A stretch of 64,000 nt of DNA from assembly GCA_902786615.1 (NCBI GenBank), contig CADADE010000009.1:14912-78911 (forward strand), written 5' to 3'. The notes beneath the pieces are model-generated. The model did no database searches and had not been told where the DNA came from. It saw only the letters and a program-made list of their open reading frames with translations. A program made the translations under genes and the position numbers. Each line of letters starts with the position of its first letter. The first letter of the stretch is position 1. This DNA is from Oscillospiraceae bacterium (lineage in GTDB: Bacteria; Bacillota_A; Clostridia; Oscillospirales; Oscillospiraceae). Of this stretch, positions 40,561 through 48,849 are shown piece after piece.

Positions 40561-41259
40561 ATGAAAATACTGGTCGTTGACGACGAAAAGCTGCTGGTAA
40601 AGGGCATCAAGTTCAATCTGGAAAATGAGGGTTACACGGTGGATACCGCCTTTGACGGGGAGACTGCCGTGAATATGGCGCAGGAGGGGGACTACTCCCT
40701 TATCATCCTCGATCTGATGATGCCGAAGAAGGACGGTCTGGAGGCCTGCCAGGAAATCCGCAGCTTTTCCACCGTGCCCATCATCATGCTCACGGCCCGC
40801 AGTGAGGACGCTGACAAGCTCATGGGCTTTGAGTCCGGCGCGGACGACTATCTCACCAAGCCCTTCAATATCCTGGAGCTCAAGGCCCGCGTGCGCGCTC
40901 TGATCCGCCGCTCCTCTCTGGCGGCGGCCGCCCCCGCCCCCGCAGTCGCGGCGGAGCCGGACGTGCTGCGCTGCGGCCACATCACCCTGGACGAGAAGCG
41001 CCGCAGCGCCTTCAAGGACGGGCAGGAGGTGGAGCTGACCATGAAGGAGTTTGACCTGATGCTCTTCCTGCTGAAAAACCCCGGCAAGGTCTTTTCCCGT
41101 GAAAAGCTTCTGGATCTCGTGTGGGGCTACGACTATCTGGGCGATACGCGCACCGTGGACGTGCACATCCGAAGGCTGCGTGAAAAGCTGGAGCTCAATC
41201 CGGCCCAGCCGCAGTACATCATAACCAAGTGGGGAGTGGGATATTACCTTGCCGAGTGA
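40561..41259 (+). CDS. OmpR/PhoB-family response regulator
   Basis: A 232-residue two-component regulator. The receiver domain (about residues 1-120) has the acidic pocket VVDDE, phospho-acceptor Asp near 51 in IILDLMMPKKDG, and the conserved K in YLTKPFN (about 102). An alanine/proline linker leads to a winged-helix DNA-binding domain (about 140-232; LTMKEFDLMLFLLKNPGKVFS quoted in part, then TVDVHIRRLREKLE). GGAGAAG precedes ATG 40561. The kinase gene overlaps by 11 bases. The layout resembles WalR/PhoP-type pairs that watch the cell envelope, and the divergent neighbour dacF acts on the wall, but the signal is not known. Confidence 0.93.
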   Translation: MKILVVDDEKLLVKGIKFNLENEGYTVDTAFDGETAVNMAQEGDYSLIILDLMMPKKDGLEACQEIRSFSTVPIIMLTARSEDADKLMGFESGADDYLTKPFNILELKARVRALIRRSSLAAAAPAPAVAAEPDVLRCGHITLDEKRRSAFKDGQEVELTMKEFDLMLFLLKNPGKVFSREKLLDLVWGYDYLGDTRTVDVHIRRLREKLELNPAQPQYIITKWGVGYYLAE

Positions 41260-42685
41260 GAACGTGTCGAACGCCGCGGGTGTGAAAAGAAGGATCAACA
41301 CCGGCAGCATCAGCTTTCAGTTCTTCTCCTTTATCGCCATGCTTTTGACGGTTCTGCTGATGATGCTGAACATCTTTCCCTATGTCTCCACCCGTGACGC
41401 GGTTTATCAGGAGAAGGAAAAGGCCCTGGAGAGCCAGGCCTCCATGCTGGCCTCGGCCCTGATGGGGCTGGAGCGGCCGGACGAGGAGAACGTGGCCGAG
41501 GTGCTGCGCCTTTTGGATATGCAGGGCTATGAGCGCGTCACCATCGCAGGGGGGGACGGCAAGGCCGTCTATGACTCCGACGGCGGCGGCAGCCGCGACG
41601 GAGTGGAGCCGGATCTGCTGACGGCCCTTGCCGGGAAGACGGTGTTTCGTTCCATCTTCCGGGACGACAGCTTCCATTCCAGCTACGCCATCCCCATCAG
41701 CAGCAAGAACCACAGCATTACGGGCGCGGTGTTCCTGCGGGAAAACGACGCCGAGCGCGGCAAGATCCTGAAGGAGCTGAAGGTGCAGATCCAGGTGCTC
41801 AGCGTTGTGATCGCGCTGGCGGCGCTGGTCATGACGGGGGTGTACGCCACCACGGTCCTCGGCAAGCTCCGGCAGCTCTCCAACGCCATCCGTGTGGTCT
41901 CCGGCGGCGATTACAAATACCGCATGGAGGTCAGCGGCAAGGACGAGCTGGCCGAGCTCAGCCGGGAATTCAACGAACTGACCGCCCGCCTGGAGGATAC
42001 CGAGCGGCAGCGCCGCCGCTTTGTCTCCGACGCCTCGCATGAGCTGAAAACGCCCCTCGCGTCGATCCGCCTGCTTGCCGACAGCATCGTGCAGACGGAG
42101 AACATGGACGTGGACACCATGCGCGAATTTGTCTCTGATATCGGCAACGAGGCCGAGCGCCTGCAGCATATGACCGAGGATCTTTTGAGCCTGTCGCGCA
42201 TGGACGATGATATCCAGATCGTGCCGGAGCCGGTGGACGTAAAAAAGGTCACGCTGGAGGCCATCACCCTGCTGCGCCCGGTTGCGGCGGAGAAGCAGGT
42301 CACGCTCAATGCCGAGCTTGACGACGACTGCGTGGTCCTGGCCACCAAGAGCAATATGCACCACATCGTCTTTAACCTGCTGGAAAACGCGGTGAAGTAC
42401 AATTTCCCGGAGGGCAGCGTCACGGCAAAGCTCCACGCCGAAAACGGGACCGTGCAGCTTACCGTGGAGGACACGGGCGTCGGCATCCCGGAGGACGAGC
42501 GCTACAACATCTTCGGCCGCTTCTACCGCATTGACAAAGCCCGGTCCCGGGAAGCGGGCGGCAGCGGCCTCGGCCTCAGCATCGTGCACGACGCGGTGAA
42601 GGCCCACGGCGGCAGCATCGCCGTCGGCGCAAACGAGCCGCGCGGCTCCCGCTTTATCGTGAGCTTCCCGCAGTACAAAGGATAA
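41249..42685 (+). CDS. Membrane sensor histidine kinase
   Basis: Partner of the preceding regulator. About 478 residues: two membrane helices (about 23-45 and 180-202) flank an extracytoplasmic sensor of about 130 residues. HAMP follows (about 203-255). The phosphorylated histidine is in SDASHELKTPLASIR (about residue 264). ATPase boxes are NLLENAVKYN (N box), DTGVGIPEDE (G1) and GGSGLGLSIV (G2). The start is uncertain: TTG 41249 overlaps the regulator stop and has GGAG about 13 bases upstream; GTG 41264 is another option. Both genes form one operon. Confidence 0.92.
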   Translation: MPSENVSNAAGVKRRINTGSISFQFFSFIAMLLTVLLMMLNIFPYVSTRDAVYQEKEKALESQASMLASALMGLERPDEENVAEVLRLLDMQGYERVTIAGGDGKAVYDSDGGGSRDGVEPDLLTALAGKTVFRSIFRDDSFHSSYAIPISSKNHSITGAVFLRENDAERGKILKELKVQIQVLSVVIALAALVMTGVYATTVLGKLRQLSNAIRVVSGGDYKYRMEVSGKDELAELSREFNELTARLEDTERQRRRFVSDASHELKTPLASIRLLADSIVQTENMDVDTMREFVSDIGNEAERLQHMTEDLLSLSRMDDDIQIVPEPVDVKKVTLEAITLLRPVAAEKQVTLNAELDDDCVVLATKSNMHHIVFNLLENAVKYNFPEGSVTAKLHAENGTVQLTVEDTGVGIPEDERYNIFGRFYRIDKARSREAGGSGLGLSIVHDAVKAHGGSIAVGANEPRGSRFIVSFPQYKG

Positions 42686-42707
42686 TTGAAAAAGAAGGAA
42701 TAAAAGC

Positions 42708-43778
42708 ATGAATCAGATTGCAAGAATCCGTGAAGAGCTGTTAAACAGAGGGCTGGACGCCGTGCTGGTCACGGATGAGAAGAACCAGCGCTATGCCGCG
42801 GGCTTTCCCTTTACCGACGGCGCCGTACTGGTGGGCCGCGAGAAGGCCTTTCTCCTCACCGACTCCCGCTACATCGAGGCGGCCGGACAGCAGGCCGAGG
42901 AGGTGGAGGTCCGCCTCTTTGACAAGGAGCGCCCGCTGTCCGAACTCTTAAAGCAGGCCGTTGCCGAGACGGGCGCGCAGAAGATCGCGGCGGAGGACCA
43001 GAAGCTTTCGCACGCGGGCTTTCTCGATTGGGAAAAGAAGCTGGGGCTGCGCCTTGAATTTGCGGGCGATTTCTTTGAAAGTCTGCGCGCGGTGAAAACC
43101 GGGGAGGAGATCGCCTCCATGATCCGCGCCCAGCGTATCAGCGAACAGGCGCTGGAGGAGCTTCTGCATATCCTCCGCCCCGGCATGACCGAGCGCGAAG
43201 CGGCGGCGGAGCTTGTCTACCGCATGCTGCGCCACGGCTCGGAGGGCAACTCCTTCGACCCCATCGTGGTCACGGGTTCCAAGACCAGCATGCCCCACGG
43301 CGTACCGGGGGACAAGGTGATTCAGGCGGGCGATTTTGTGACCATGGACTTCGGCTGCCTCAAAGACGGCTACTGCTCCGACATGACCCGCACCGTCGCC
43401 GTCGGCAGCGCCACGGACGAGATGAAAAACGTGTATGACATCGTCCTCAAAGCCCAGCTTGCGGGCATCGCCGCGGCGCGGGCCGGGGTATTGGGAAAGG
43501 ATATCGACGCCGCTTCCCGCAGGGTGATCGCGGACGCAGGCTACGGCGAATACTTCGGTCACGGCTTCGGCCACTGCCTGGGCCTGGATATCCATGAGCC
43601 GCCCTTTGCAGGGCCGCGCGGCGACAAGCCGCTGCCTGCGGGCTCGGTTTCCTCGGCAGAGCCGGGCATCTATCTCCCGGGCCGCTTCGGCGTGCGCATT
43701 GAGGACGTCATGATCATCCGCGAAACCGGCGCGGAAGTCATCACCAGAGCGCCGAAGAACGAGCTGATTATTCTGTGA
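42708..43778 (+). CDS. Xaa-Pro aminopeptidase-like M24 metallopeptidase
   Basis: A 356-residue cytosolic creatinase/prolidase-fold peptidase that probably clips Xaa-Pro bonds. The N-terminal domain (about 1-125) is followed by the pita-bread domain. Metal ligands appear in order: D in VTMDFGCLKDGYCSDMTRT (two Asp, about 208-226), H in GHGFGHCLGLDIHEPP (about 282-297), E in SSAEPGIYLPG (about 311-321) and E in GVRIEDVM (about 325-332). GAAGG precedes ATG 42708. It lies directly upstream of efp, as in many Clostridia, where the two are often neighbours. Confidence 0.93.
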   Translation: MNQIARIREELLNRGLDAVLVTDEKNQRYAAGFPFTDGAVLVGREKAFLLTDSRYIEAAGQQAEEVEVRLFDKERPLSELLKQAVAETGAQKIAAEDQKLSHAGFLDWEKKLGLRLEFAGDFFESLRAVKTGEEIASMIRAQRISEQALEELLHILRPGMTEREAAAELVYRMLRHGSEGNSFDPIVVTGSKTSMPHGVPGDKVIQAGDFVTMDFGCLKDGYCSDMTRTVAVGSATDEMKNVYDIVLKAQLAGIAAARAGVLGKDIDAASRRVIADAGYGEYFGHGFGHCLGLDIHEPPFAGPRGDKPLPAGSVSSAEPGIYLPGRFGVRIEDVMIIRETGAEVITRAPKNELIIL

Positions 43779-43794
43779 CTCAATAAAAAAACTC

Positions 43795-43823
43795 TTGCAA
43801 AATATGCATTTATCCTGTAAAAT
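43795..43823 (+). promoter_or_regulatory. SigA-type promoter of efp
   Basis: TTGCAA (43795-43800), 17-base spacer, TAAAAT (43818-43823). Confidence 0.75.
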
Positions 43824-43876
43824 GTGTTAGATAATTCGATTTATCTTCAAGACTATTCTTTGGGAGGTCCCTTTTT

Positions 43877-44352
43877 ATGATTACTGCAGGCGATTTCAGA
43901 AACGGCGTTACCTTTGAAATGGACGGCCAGGTCATGCAGGTCGTCGAGTTCCAGCACGTCAAGCCCGGCAAGGGCGCGGCCTTTGTCCGCACCAAGATGA
44001 AGAACGTCATCACCGGCACGACGGCAACCTCTACTACTTCATGAATCCCGAGACCTATGAGCAGGAGCCTGTCGACGGCTCCGTCCTGAACGACAACTTC
44101 AAGTTCGTCAAGGAGAACATGGAGTGCACCATCTACTCCTACAAGGGCAAGGTCTTCAATGTTGAGCCTCCGTTCTTTGTCGAGCTCGAGGTCACCGACA
44201 CCGATCCCGGCTTTGCAGGCAACACCGCCACCAACGCCACCAAGCCCGCCACGGTTGAGACCGGCGCTGAGATCAAGGTGCCCCTCTTCATCGAGCGCGG
44301 CGAGCGCATCAAGATCGACACCCGCACCGGCGAGTATCTGTCCAGAGCGTAA
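43877..44352 (+). pseudogene. efp: Elongation factor P with an internal, frame-breaking deletion
   Basis: EF-P helps ribosomes through polyproline stretches. ATG 43877 (GGGAGG upstream) reads a normal EF-P N-terminus, [17 protein letters not shown], with the KPGKG loop that meets the tRNA, up to KNVITG (about residue 51). It then runs into TTATSTTS and a stop at 44041-44043. A second frame takes up the normal C-terminal part from [16 protein letters not shown] to GEYLSRA at 44352. About 28 residues of domains I/II are missing. The present 476 bases compare with about 558 expected, a loss near 82 bases that is not a multiple of three. Promoter, ribosome site and terminator are all intact, which suggests a recent event or an assembly error. 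Confidence 0.9.
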
Positions 44353-44386
44353 GGGCGCTAATCCCGGATAAACCCGGATGAAACAG

Positions 44387-44418
44387 AAGGGAAGACCGCA
44401 TGGCCTTCCCTTGTTTTT
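44387..44418 (+). terminator. Terminator behind efp
   Basis: An 8-bp stem AAGGGAAG with its complement, 10-base loop, followed by G and five T. Confidence 0.8.
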
Positions 44419-44458
44419 GTAATGCAGCGGAATATTGATGGATATGGAGGGATTCCTG

Positions 44459-44998
44459 ATGACAATTACGGAAAAAACGGCGTATCTCAAGGGTCTGACC
44501 GACGGCCTTGGGATCGACCCTCAGACCAAAGAGGGCAAACTCTGGGCGGCGCTGAACGATCTGCTGGGCGACGTGGCCCATGAGATCGAAAAGCTGCACG
44601 AGACCGACCTGGGACAAGCCCAGGCGCTGGACGGCGTTGCCGACGAGCTGAGCTACCTGGAAGAGCTCTGCGGCGGCTTTGACAGCGAGGACGAGCCCGC
44701 CTGCGGCGGATGCTCCCGCGCCTGCCAGTCCGAGGATGCGGCGGACGACTATGCCGCGGATGACGACTACTGCGGCGACATGGGCGAGGAAGACGACGAA
44801 GAGCTGAATTATGACGGTGTGATCTACGACGCCACCTGCCCCGTCTGCGGCGAGGAGATCAGCTTTGACGAGGAGACCCTGCTGAAGGGCTCCATCCAAT
44901 GCCCCCAATGCGGGGAGACGCTGGAGTTCGACCTCGGTGAGGACGAAAGCCAGGCTGAGCCGGACGCGCCCGAAACGGACACCCCGGACGAAAAGTAA
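44459..44998 (+). CDS. CD1247-type protein with C-terminal zinc ribbon
   Basis: A 179-residue acidic protein of the clostridial CD1247 group, of unknown function. The N-terminal domain (about residues 1-70) begins MTITEKTAYLKGLTDGLG and has the typical TKEGKLWAALNDLLGDVAHEI. An acidic, cysteine-containing linker follows (ACGGCSRAC). A zinc-ribbon-like end has CPVCGEEISFDEETLL and QCPQCGETLEFDL (about 126-160). ATG 44459 has GGAGG at nine bases. The efp neighbourhood is usual for this family, which supports the identification. No membrane segment is seen. Function is not known. Confidence 0.85.
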   Translation: MTITEKTAYLKGLTDGLGIDPQTKEGKLWAALNDLLGDVAHEIEKLHETDLGQAQALDGVADELSYLEELCGGFDSEDEPACGGCSRACQSEDAADDYAADDDYCGDMGEEDDEELNYDGVIYDATCPVCGEEISFDEETLLKGSIQCPQCGETLEFDLGEDESQAEPDAPETDTPDEK

Positions 44999-45013
44999 AT
45001 TATAAATAGAAAA

Positions 45014-45054
45014 GGGGAATGCAGCAAAAGAATGCTGTTTCCCCTTCTTTTTTT
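45014..45054 (+). terminator. Terminator behind the CD1247-type gene
   Basis: GGGGAATGCAGC pairs imperfectly with GCTGTTTCCCC around AAAAGAA, followed by a T-rich tail (45045-45054). The core GCAGCAAAAGAA-GCTG is nearly the same as in the terminator at 32206, so the two may share origin. Confidence 0.8.
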
Positions 45055-45059
45055 GCGGT

Positions 45060-45424
45060 AAAGCTTCGACACTGACCCAGGCAGCGCCGAGCGCGGACGG
45101 CTGCGCGAGAGCGTATCGTCCTTGCGGCACGATTTGCGGAAACGTGCGGCAGCCGCGAGAGAAAAGGCCGTTGATACGCGAAAATGGTCATCGCGTATCA
45201 GCGGCCTTTTTCTTTCACTGTCCCACCGAAACGAAGCCCAGCGGAGCGGGTTCGTTTCGGAGAAGAGGAAGGAGGGAGCAGAGTGCAGTTTTCCCGAAAG
45301 AAAGAACGGGGGGCGCAAACACCCAGGCTTCGACGATGGCATATGGTTGCAGCAAAAAGACAAAGACGATTTCTGCAAGAAACAGGGGGGTGCGGCTTTG
45401 ACTACACCCCATTTTTCCTTTGTG
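45060..45424. other. Intergenic region with several hairpins, no gene
   Basis: No credible coding frame in 365 bases. Three strong inverted repeats occur: 45160-45180 with 45192-45213 (about 20 bp, one mismatch, T-rich tail on the plus strand), 45226-45235 with 45251-45260 (perfect 10 bp) and 45387-45392 with 45405-45410 (probable end of the antiporter operon). The GATACGCG arm of the first resembles the GTATCGGC end of the repeat at 38769. The rest is unassigned. Confidence 0.5.
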
Positions 45425-47362
45425 TCAATGCAGCATGTTCCACGCAGCGAGGGCCAGCAAAGCCAGCACACCGCAGGCGGCATAGAGGAGGTCGGAGGAG
45501 AAGCTTCTCGCGATCCTGCCTCTCTCGCTCTGCCTGGCATAAGCGGAGAACTGCTTGTCCTCCGGCGGGAAGATCTTGTTCTTTGCACCGAGAAACAGCA
45601 GATCCACCGGGCCGAGCACCAGCAGCGCACCCAGGGTTTCCACCGTCCGGGCGATGACCGCGCCGATCAGGCTGAGGCCGCGCAGGGCAGGGCGGTAGAG
45701 CACATCCTCAAGATCGAGGCCCCGGGGCCACACATTGCGATAGACCTCCTGTCCACCGTCCCGGCGTGTCAGCCACTTCATCCCGACAAAGAGGAAAACC
45801 AGTACGCCGATGGTGATGGAGATGAGCGCGCCCTTGAGATTTGTGAGCGAGAAGTAATGCACCGCATGGGCCATGGGCGCACGGCGGAAGAAGGGCAGGG
45901 CATAGGCCGCGATCTTATCCATGGTGAGGTGCGCCGTGAGGCCGAGCAGCGGCATGAGTACGCCGCCGATCACCAGCACGGAGGCGGTCATGCCCGTCAT
46001 ATAGCGCCCCTGCTTCTGATGCTGGTGCGCCGGCTTTTCCGCAACGAAGAGGATGTAGAAAAGCCTTGCCATGTACGCAAGCGTGAGACCGCCGGAGAGC
46101 AGGAACACCCATTCGAGGACCCGGTAGGGCGCGGCGCTCACGCCGTGCTCCGCCAGATGCTCGCAGTACTCCACAATGCCCTCGTGCAGCAGCGTCTTGC
46201 TGATGTAGCCGCCGAAGCCCGGGATGCCCGCGATGCTCAAGGCGCCGGAGAGAAAGGCCAGCTTCAAAAGCGGCTTATCCTTTCCAAAGCCGCGCACGTC
46301 GTTTAAGTCGAGGGAGTGAACGTTGCAGTACACCACGCCCGCCGCGACAAAGAGCGTGAGCTTAATGAGCGAGTGATTGAGGATGTGCAGCACCGTACCG
46401 CAGGCGGCGATGGAGCCGTGCTCCCCGAGCAGCACGCACATGGAGACGCCCGTGAGAATGAAGCCAATCTGACTCATGGACGAGCAGGCGAGAGTGCGCT
46501 TTAAGTCCACTGAGAAGACCGCCAGCACCGCGCCGAGCAGCATCGTGACCGCCGCCGGAATCAGCAGGAGATTGCCCCAGCCGGGCACCCCGTCAAAGAG
46601 CCAGCAGGAAATGCCGATCACGCCGAAAACGCCGCTTTTCGTGAGAATGCCGGAGAGCAGGGCACTCGCGGGCGCGGGGGCAACCGGGTGCGCCTTGGGC
46701 AGCCAGATGTGCAGCGGGAACATGCCCGCCTTCGCGCCGAAGCCGATGAGCGCGCAGACGCCCACCGCATAGCGCAGACGCAGACTCAATTCCGGGGCTT
46801 TTTCCAGAATGTTCTCAAAGCTGAGATCGCCCACGGCGCTGCTCAGCAGGAAAAGGCCCATCAGCATCGTGAGGCCGCCGATAACGGCAATAAACAGATA
46901 GGTCTCGCTCGCGCGGATGGCCTCGGGCGTCTCGTTCTGCACGACCCAGACGTAGGAGGTAAAGCTCATCATCTCAAAGAAGATGAAGAGCGTCATGAGA
47001 TCGGCGGCGAGGAACACGCCCTCAAGCGCGCCGAGGGTCCAGAGGTAGAAGAGAAAGTAGCGCCCGTTGGCTCTTGCCCCGGCAAAGTATTCCGGGGAGG
47101 CCAGCGCCGTCATGACCCACATGAAGCCCGCGAGCGTCGCCATCACGGTGCGCAGCCCGCCCGCCTTGAAGCAGATGCCGCTGCCGCAGAAGGCGTCGAC
47201 TTCTTCAGCAAGCTGCGGATTTCCCAACAGCAGGAGACCCATCACGAATACCGAGCCGGACACGACGATCGCCGGGGTGAACCAGGCCCGCTCCGACTTG
47301 CCGCAGATGGGATAGCAGACGAGCGCCGCCGCGATAGGCAGAAAAACCATCAATACAAGCAT
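45425..47362 (-). CDS. NuoL/MrpA-type proton-translocating subunit
   Basis: A 645-residue antiporter-like membrane subunit with about 14 core helices plus a C-terminal extension. The core keeps the channel residues: Glu in FIFFEMMSFTSYVW (about residue 128) and Lys in FGAKAGMFPLHIWLPKAHP (about 212-230). The C-terminal part has a long hydrophilic stretch (TRRDGGQEVYRN, then NKIFPPEDKQFSAYA) and a last helix. The true MrpA C-terminal domains (DUF4040 and MbhE) are missing; they are separate genes in this operon. The start at 47362 shares one base with the preceding stop and has GGAGG ahead. It is the last gene of the ten-gene operon. Confidence 0.85.
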   Translation of the reverse strand: MLVLMVFLPIAAALVCYPICGKSERAWFTPAIVVSGSVFVMGLLLLGNPQLAEEVDAFCGSGICFKAGGLRTVMATLAGFMWVMTALASPEYFAGARANGRYFLFYLWTLGALEGVFLAADLMTLFIFFEMMSFTSYVWVVQNETPEAIRASETYLFIAVIGGLTMLMGLFLLSSAVGDLSFENILEKAPELSLRLRYAVGVCALIGFGAKAGMFPLHIWLPKAHPVAPAPASALLSGILTKSGVFGVIGISCWLFDGVPGWGNLLLIPAAVTMLLGAVLAVFSVDLKRTLACSSMSQIGFILTGVSMCVLLGEHGSIAACGTVLHILNHSLIKLTLFVAAGVVYCNVHSLDLNDVRGFGKDKPLLKLAFLSGALSIAGIPGFGGYISKTLLHEGIVEYCEHLAEHGVSAAPYRVLEWVFLLSGGLTLAYMARLFYILFVAEKPAHQHQKQGRYMTGMTASVLVIGGVLMPLLGLTAHLTMDKIAAYALPFFRRAPMAHAVHYFSLTNLKGALISITIGVLVFLFVGMKWLTRRDGGQEVYRNVWPRGLDLEDVLYRPALRGLSLIGAVIARTVETLGALLVLGPVDLLFLGAKNKIFPPEDKQFSAYARQSERGRIARSFSSDLLYAACGVLALLALAAWNMLH

Positions 47363-48837
47363 TACACCAGACCTCCTATCCAGGAACTCAGCGGGGCTGA
47401 GCACAGCGACAGCGCAAGAAGCAGCGCTGTGAGAAACACCAGCGGCCCGGTCATGAGCCGGTCGGCCTCATGAAGCTCGTCCGGCAGCGCGGGGGCGCTT
47501 TTCAGCGGGAAGTAGAAGCGCGCCGCGGCGGAGAGCATGTAAAGCGTGGTGAGGATCGCGGAGACAATGAGGCTTGCCGCGCCCAGATAGCCCGCCCAGT
47601 GCAGGTTTCCGGCGGCTGCCGTGCCGATGGTCCACTTGCTCAGGAAGCCGCCCAGCGGGGGAATGCCCATCAGAGCCAGCGACGCGATCAGAAACACCCC
47701 GCAGGTGACGGGCATCTTTTTGGAAAGCCCCTCCATATCGTACACGTACTCGAGCCTGTTGTGGTGCAGCATTGCGCCCGCGCAGAAGAAGAGAGAAATC
47801 TTGATGACCGCGTGGAAGATCATGTGCAGCAGCCCGCCCACGAGCCCGGCGGGGCTCATGGAGGCGAAGGCCACCAGAATATAGCTGAGGTTCGACACCG
47901 TGGAATAGGCAAGCCGCCGTTTGAGGTGCGGCATGCGAAGCGCCATGGCGGAGCCAAACATCACCGTAAACGCCGAGGCCGCAAGCACCACATACTGCGC
48001 CCAGGTGCCGCGCAGAAACTCACAGCCGAAGCCGAAGTAGATAAGACGCATCACGGCGAACGCGCCGGATTTGACCACCGCCACCGCGTGCAGCAGCGCC
48101 GTGACCGGGGTCGGGGCGACCGAGGCCGCAGGCAGCCAGCGATGGAAGGGAAAGATGGCAGCCTTCACGCCGAAGCCGAAAAAGCCCAGCACGAATACGG
48201 TCAGGAGCTCCTTTTCATGCCCTTGGACCTTCTCCATGTTCAGAATGCCGCCATAGGTGAAGGCCAGCGTATCGGCATAGCGGAGAAAATACATGAGGCA
48301 GATGAACACCAGCGCCGCGCCGGTCATGGAGTAGAGGACGTATTTTTTGCCGGCCGCGCGGGCCTTGTTGTCCATCTCGTGCATGACGAGGGGCAGAGTC
48401 ACAAGGGTCATGAACTCATAGCAGAGGTAAAGCGTGAAGAAGTTTGCGGAATAGGCGATGCCTGCCACGACGCCGAAGGTGATGAGGAAGAAGCCGAAGA
48501 ACATGTTCTCCCGCCCCTCATGCTCCATGTAGGAGAAGGCGTAGACCGTGGTCACGGGCCAGAGAACGCCGATGATGCAGCCGAAGACCAGCGAAACGCC
48601 GTCCGGCCGAAAGGCGATCACCAGCTTGTCCGAGAGATCGGCGACGTGCAGATACGCCGCGTCCGGACCCTTGAGCGCCGAAAGCAGCGCCGTACCGAGG
48701 ACAAAGACGGCGCTCACGCAGACCGTGAGCAGTACATAGCGGTTTCGCTTCAATCTGTTTTGCGGCCGCAAGATCAGCAGCGCAACACCGGAGAGAATGG
48801 GGATGATCAGCGCAAACAATGTAAAGATATTATTCAT
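47362..48837 (-). CDS. NuoM/NuoN-type proton-translocating subunit
   Basis: A 491-residue, 14-helix antiporter-like subunit. It keeps the Glu in LYLCYEFMTLVTLPLV (about residues 139-154) and the Lys in FGVKAAIFPFHRWLP (about 222-236). The pattern FPFHRWLP is shared with the subunit at 50309, while the 45425 and 48850 subunits share HPVAPxPASA. The four large subunits thus form two pairs, suggesting duplication or two functional types. GGAGGGG precedes ATG 48837. The next gene begins on its stop codon. Confidence 0.85.
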   Translation of the reverse strand: MNNIFTLFALIIPILSGVALLILRPQNRLKRNRYVLLTVCVSAVFVLGTALLSALKGPDAAYLHVADLSDKLVIAFRPDGVSLVFGCIIGVLWPVTTVYAFSYMEHEGRENMFFGFFLITFGVVAGIAYSANFFTLYLCYEFMTLVTLPLVMHEMDNKARAAGKKYVLYSMTGAALVFICLMYFLRYADTLAFTYGGILNMEKVQGHEKELLTVFVLGFFGFGVKAAIFPFHRWLPAASVAPTPVTALLHAVAVVKSGAFAVMRLIYFGFGCEFLRGTWAQYVVLAASAFTVMFGSAMALRMPHLKRRLAYSTVSNLSYILVAFASMSPAGLVGGLLHMIFHAVIKISLFFCAGAMLHHNRLEYVYDMEGLSKKMPVTCGVFLIASLALMGIPPLGGFLSKWTIGTAAAGNLHWAGYLGAASLIVSAILTTLYMLSAAARFYFPLKSAPALPDELHEADRLMTGPLVFLTALLLALSLCSAPLSSWIGGLV

Positions 48838-48849
48838 GATATCCCCTCC

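Noticed and set aside
44041..44352. Independent 103-residue protein starting MNPETYEQ
   Set aside because: It has no ribosome binding site and is exactly the C-terminal part of EF-P, so it is the downstream half of the broken efp.
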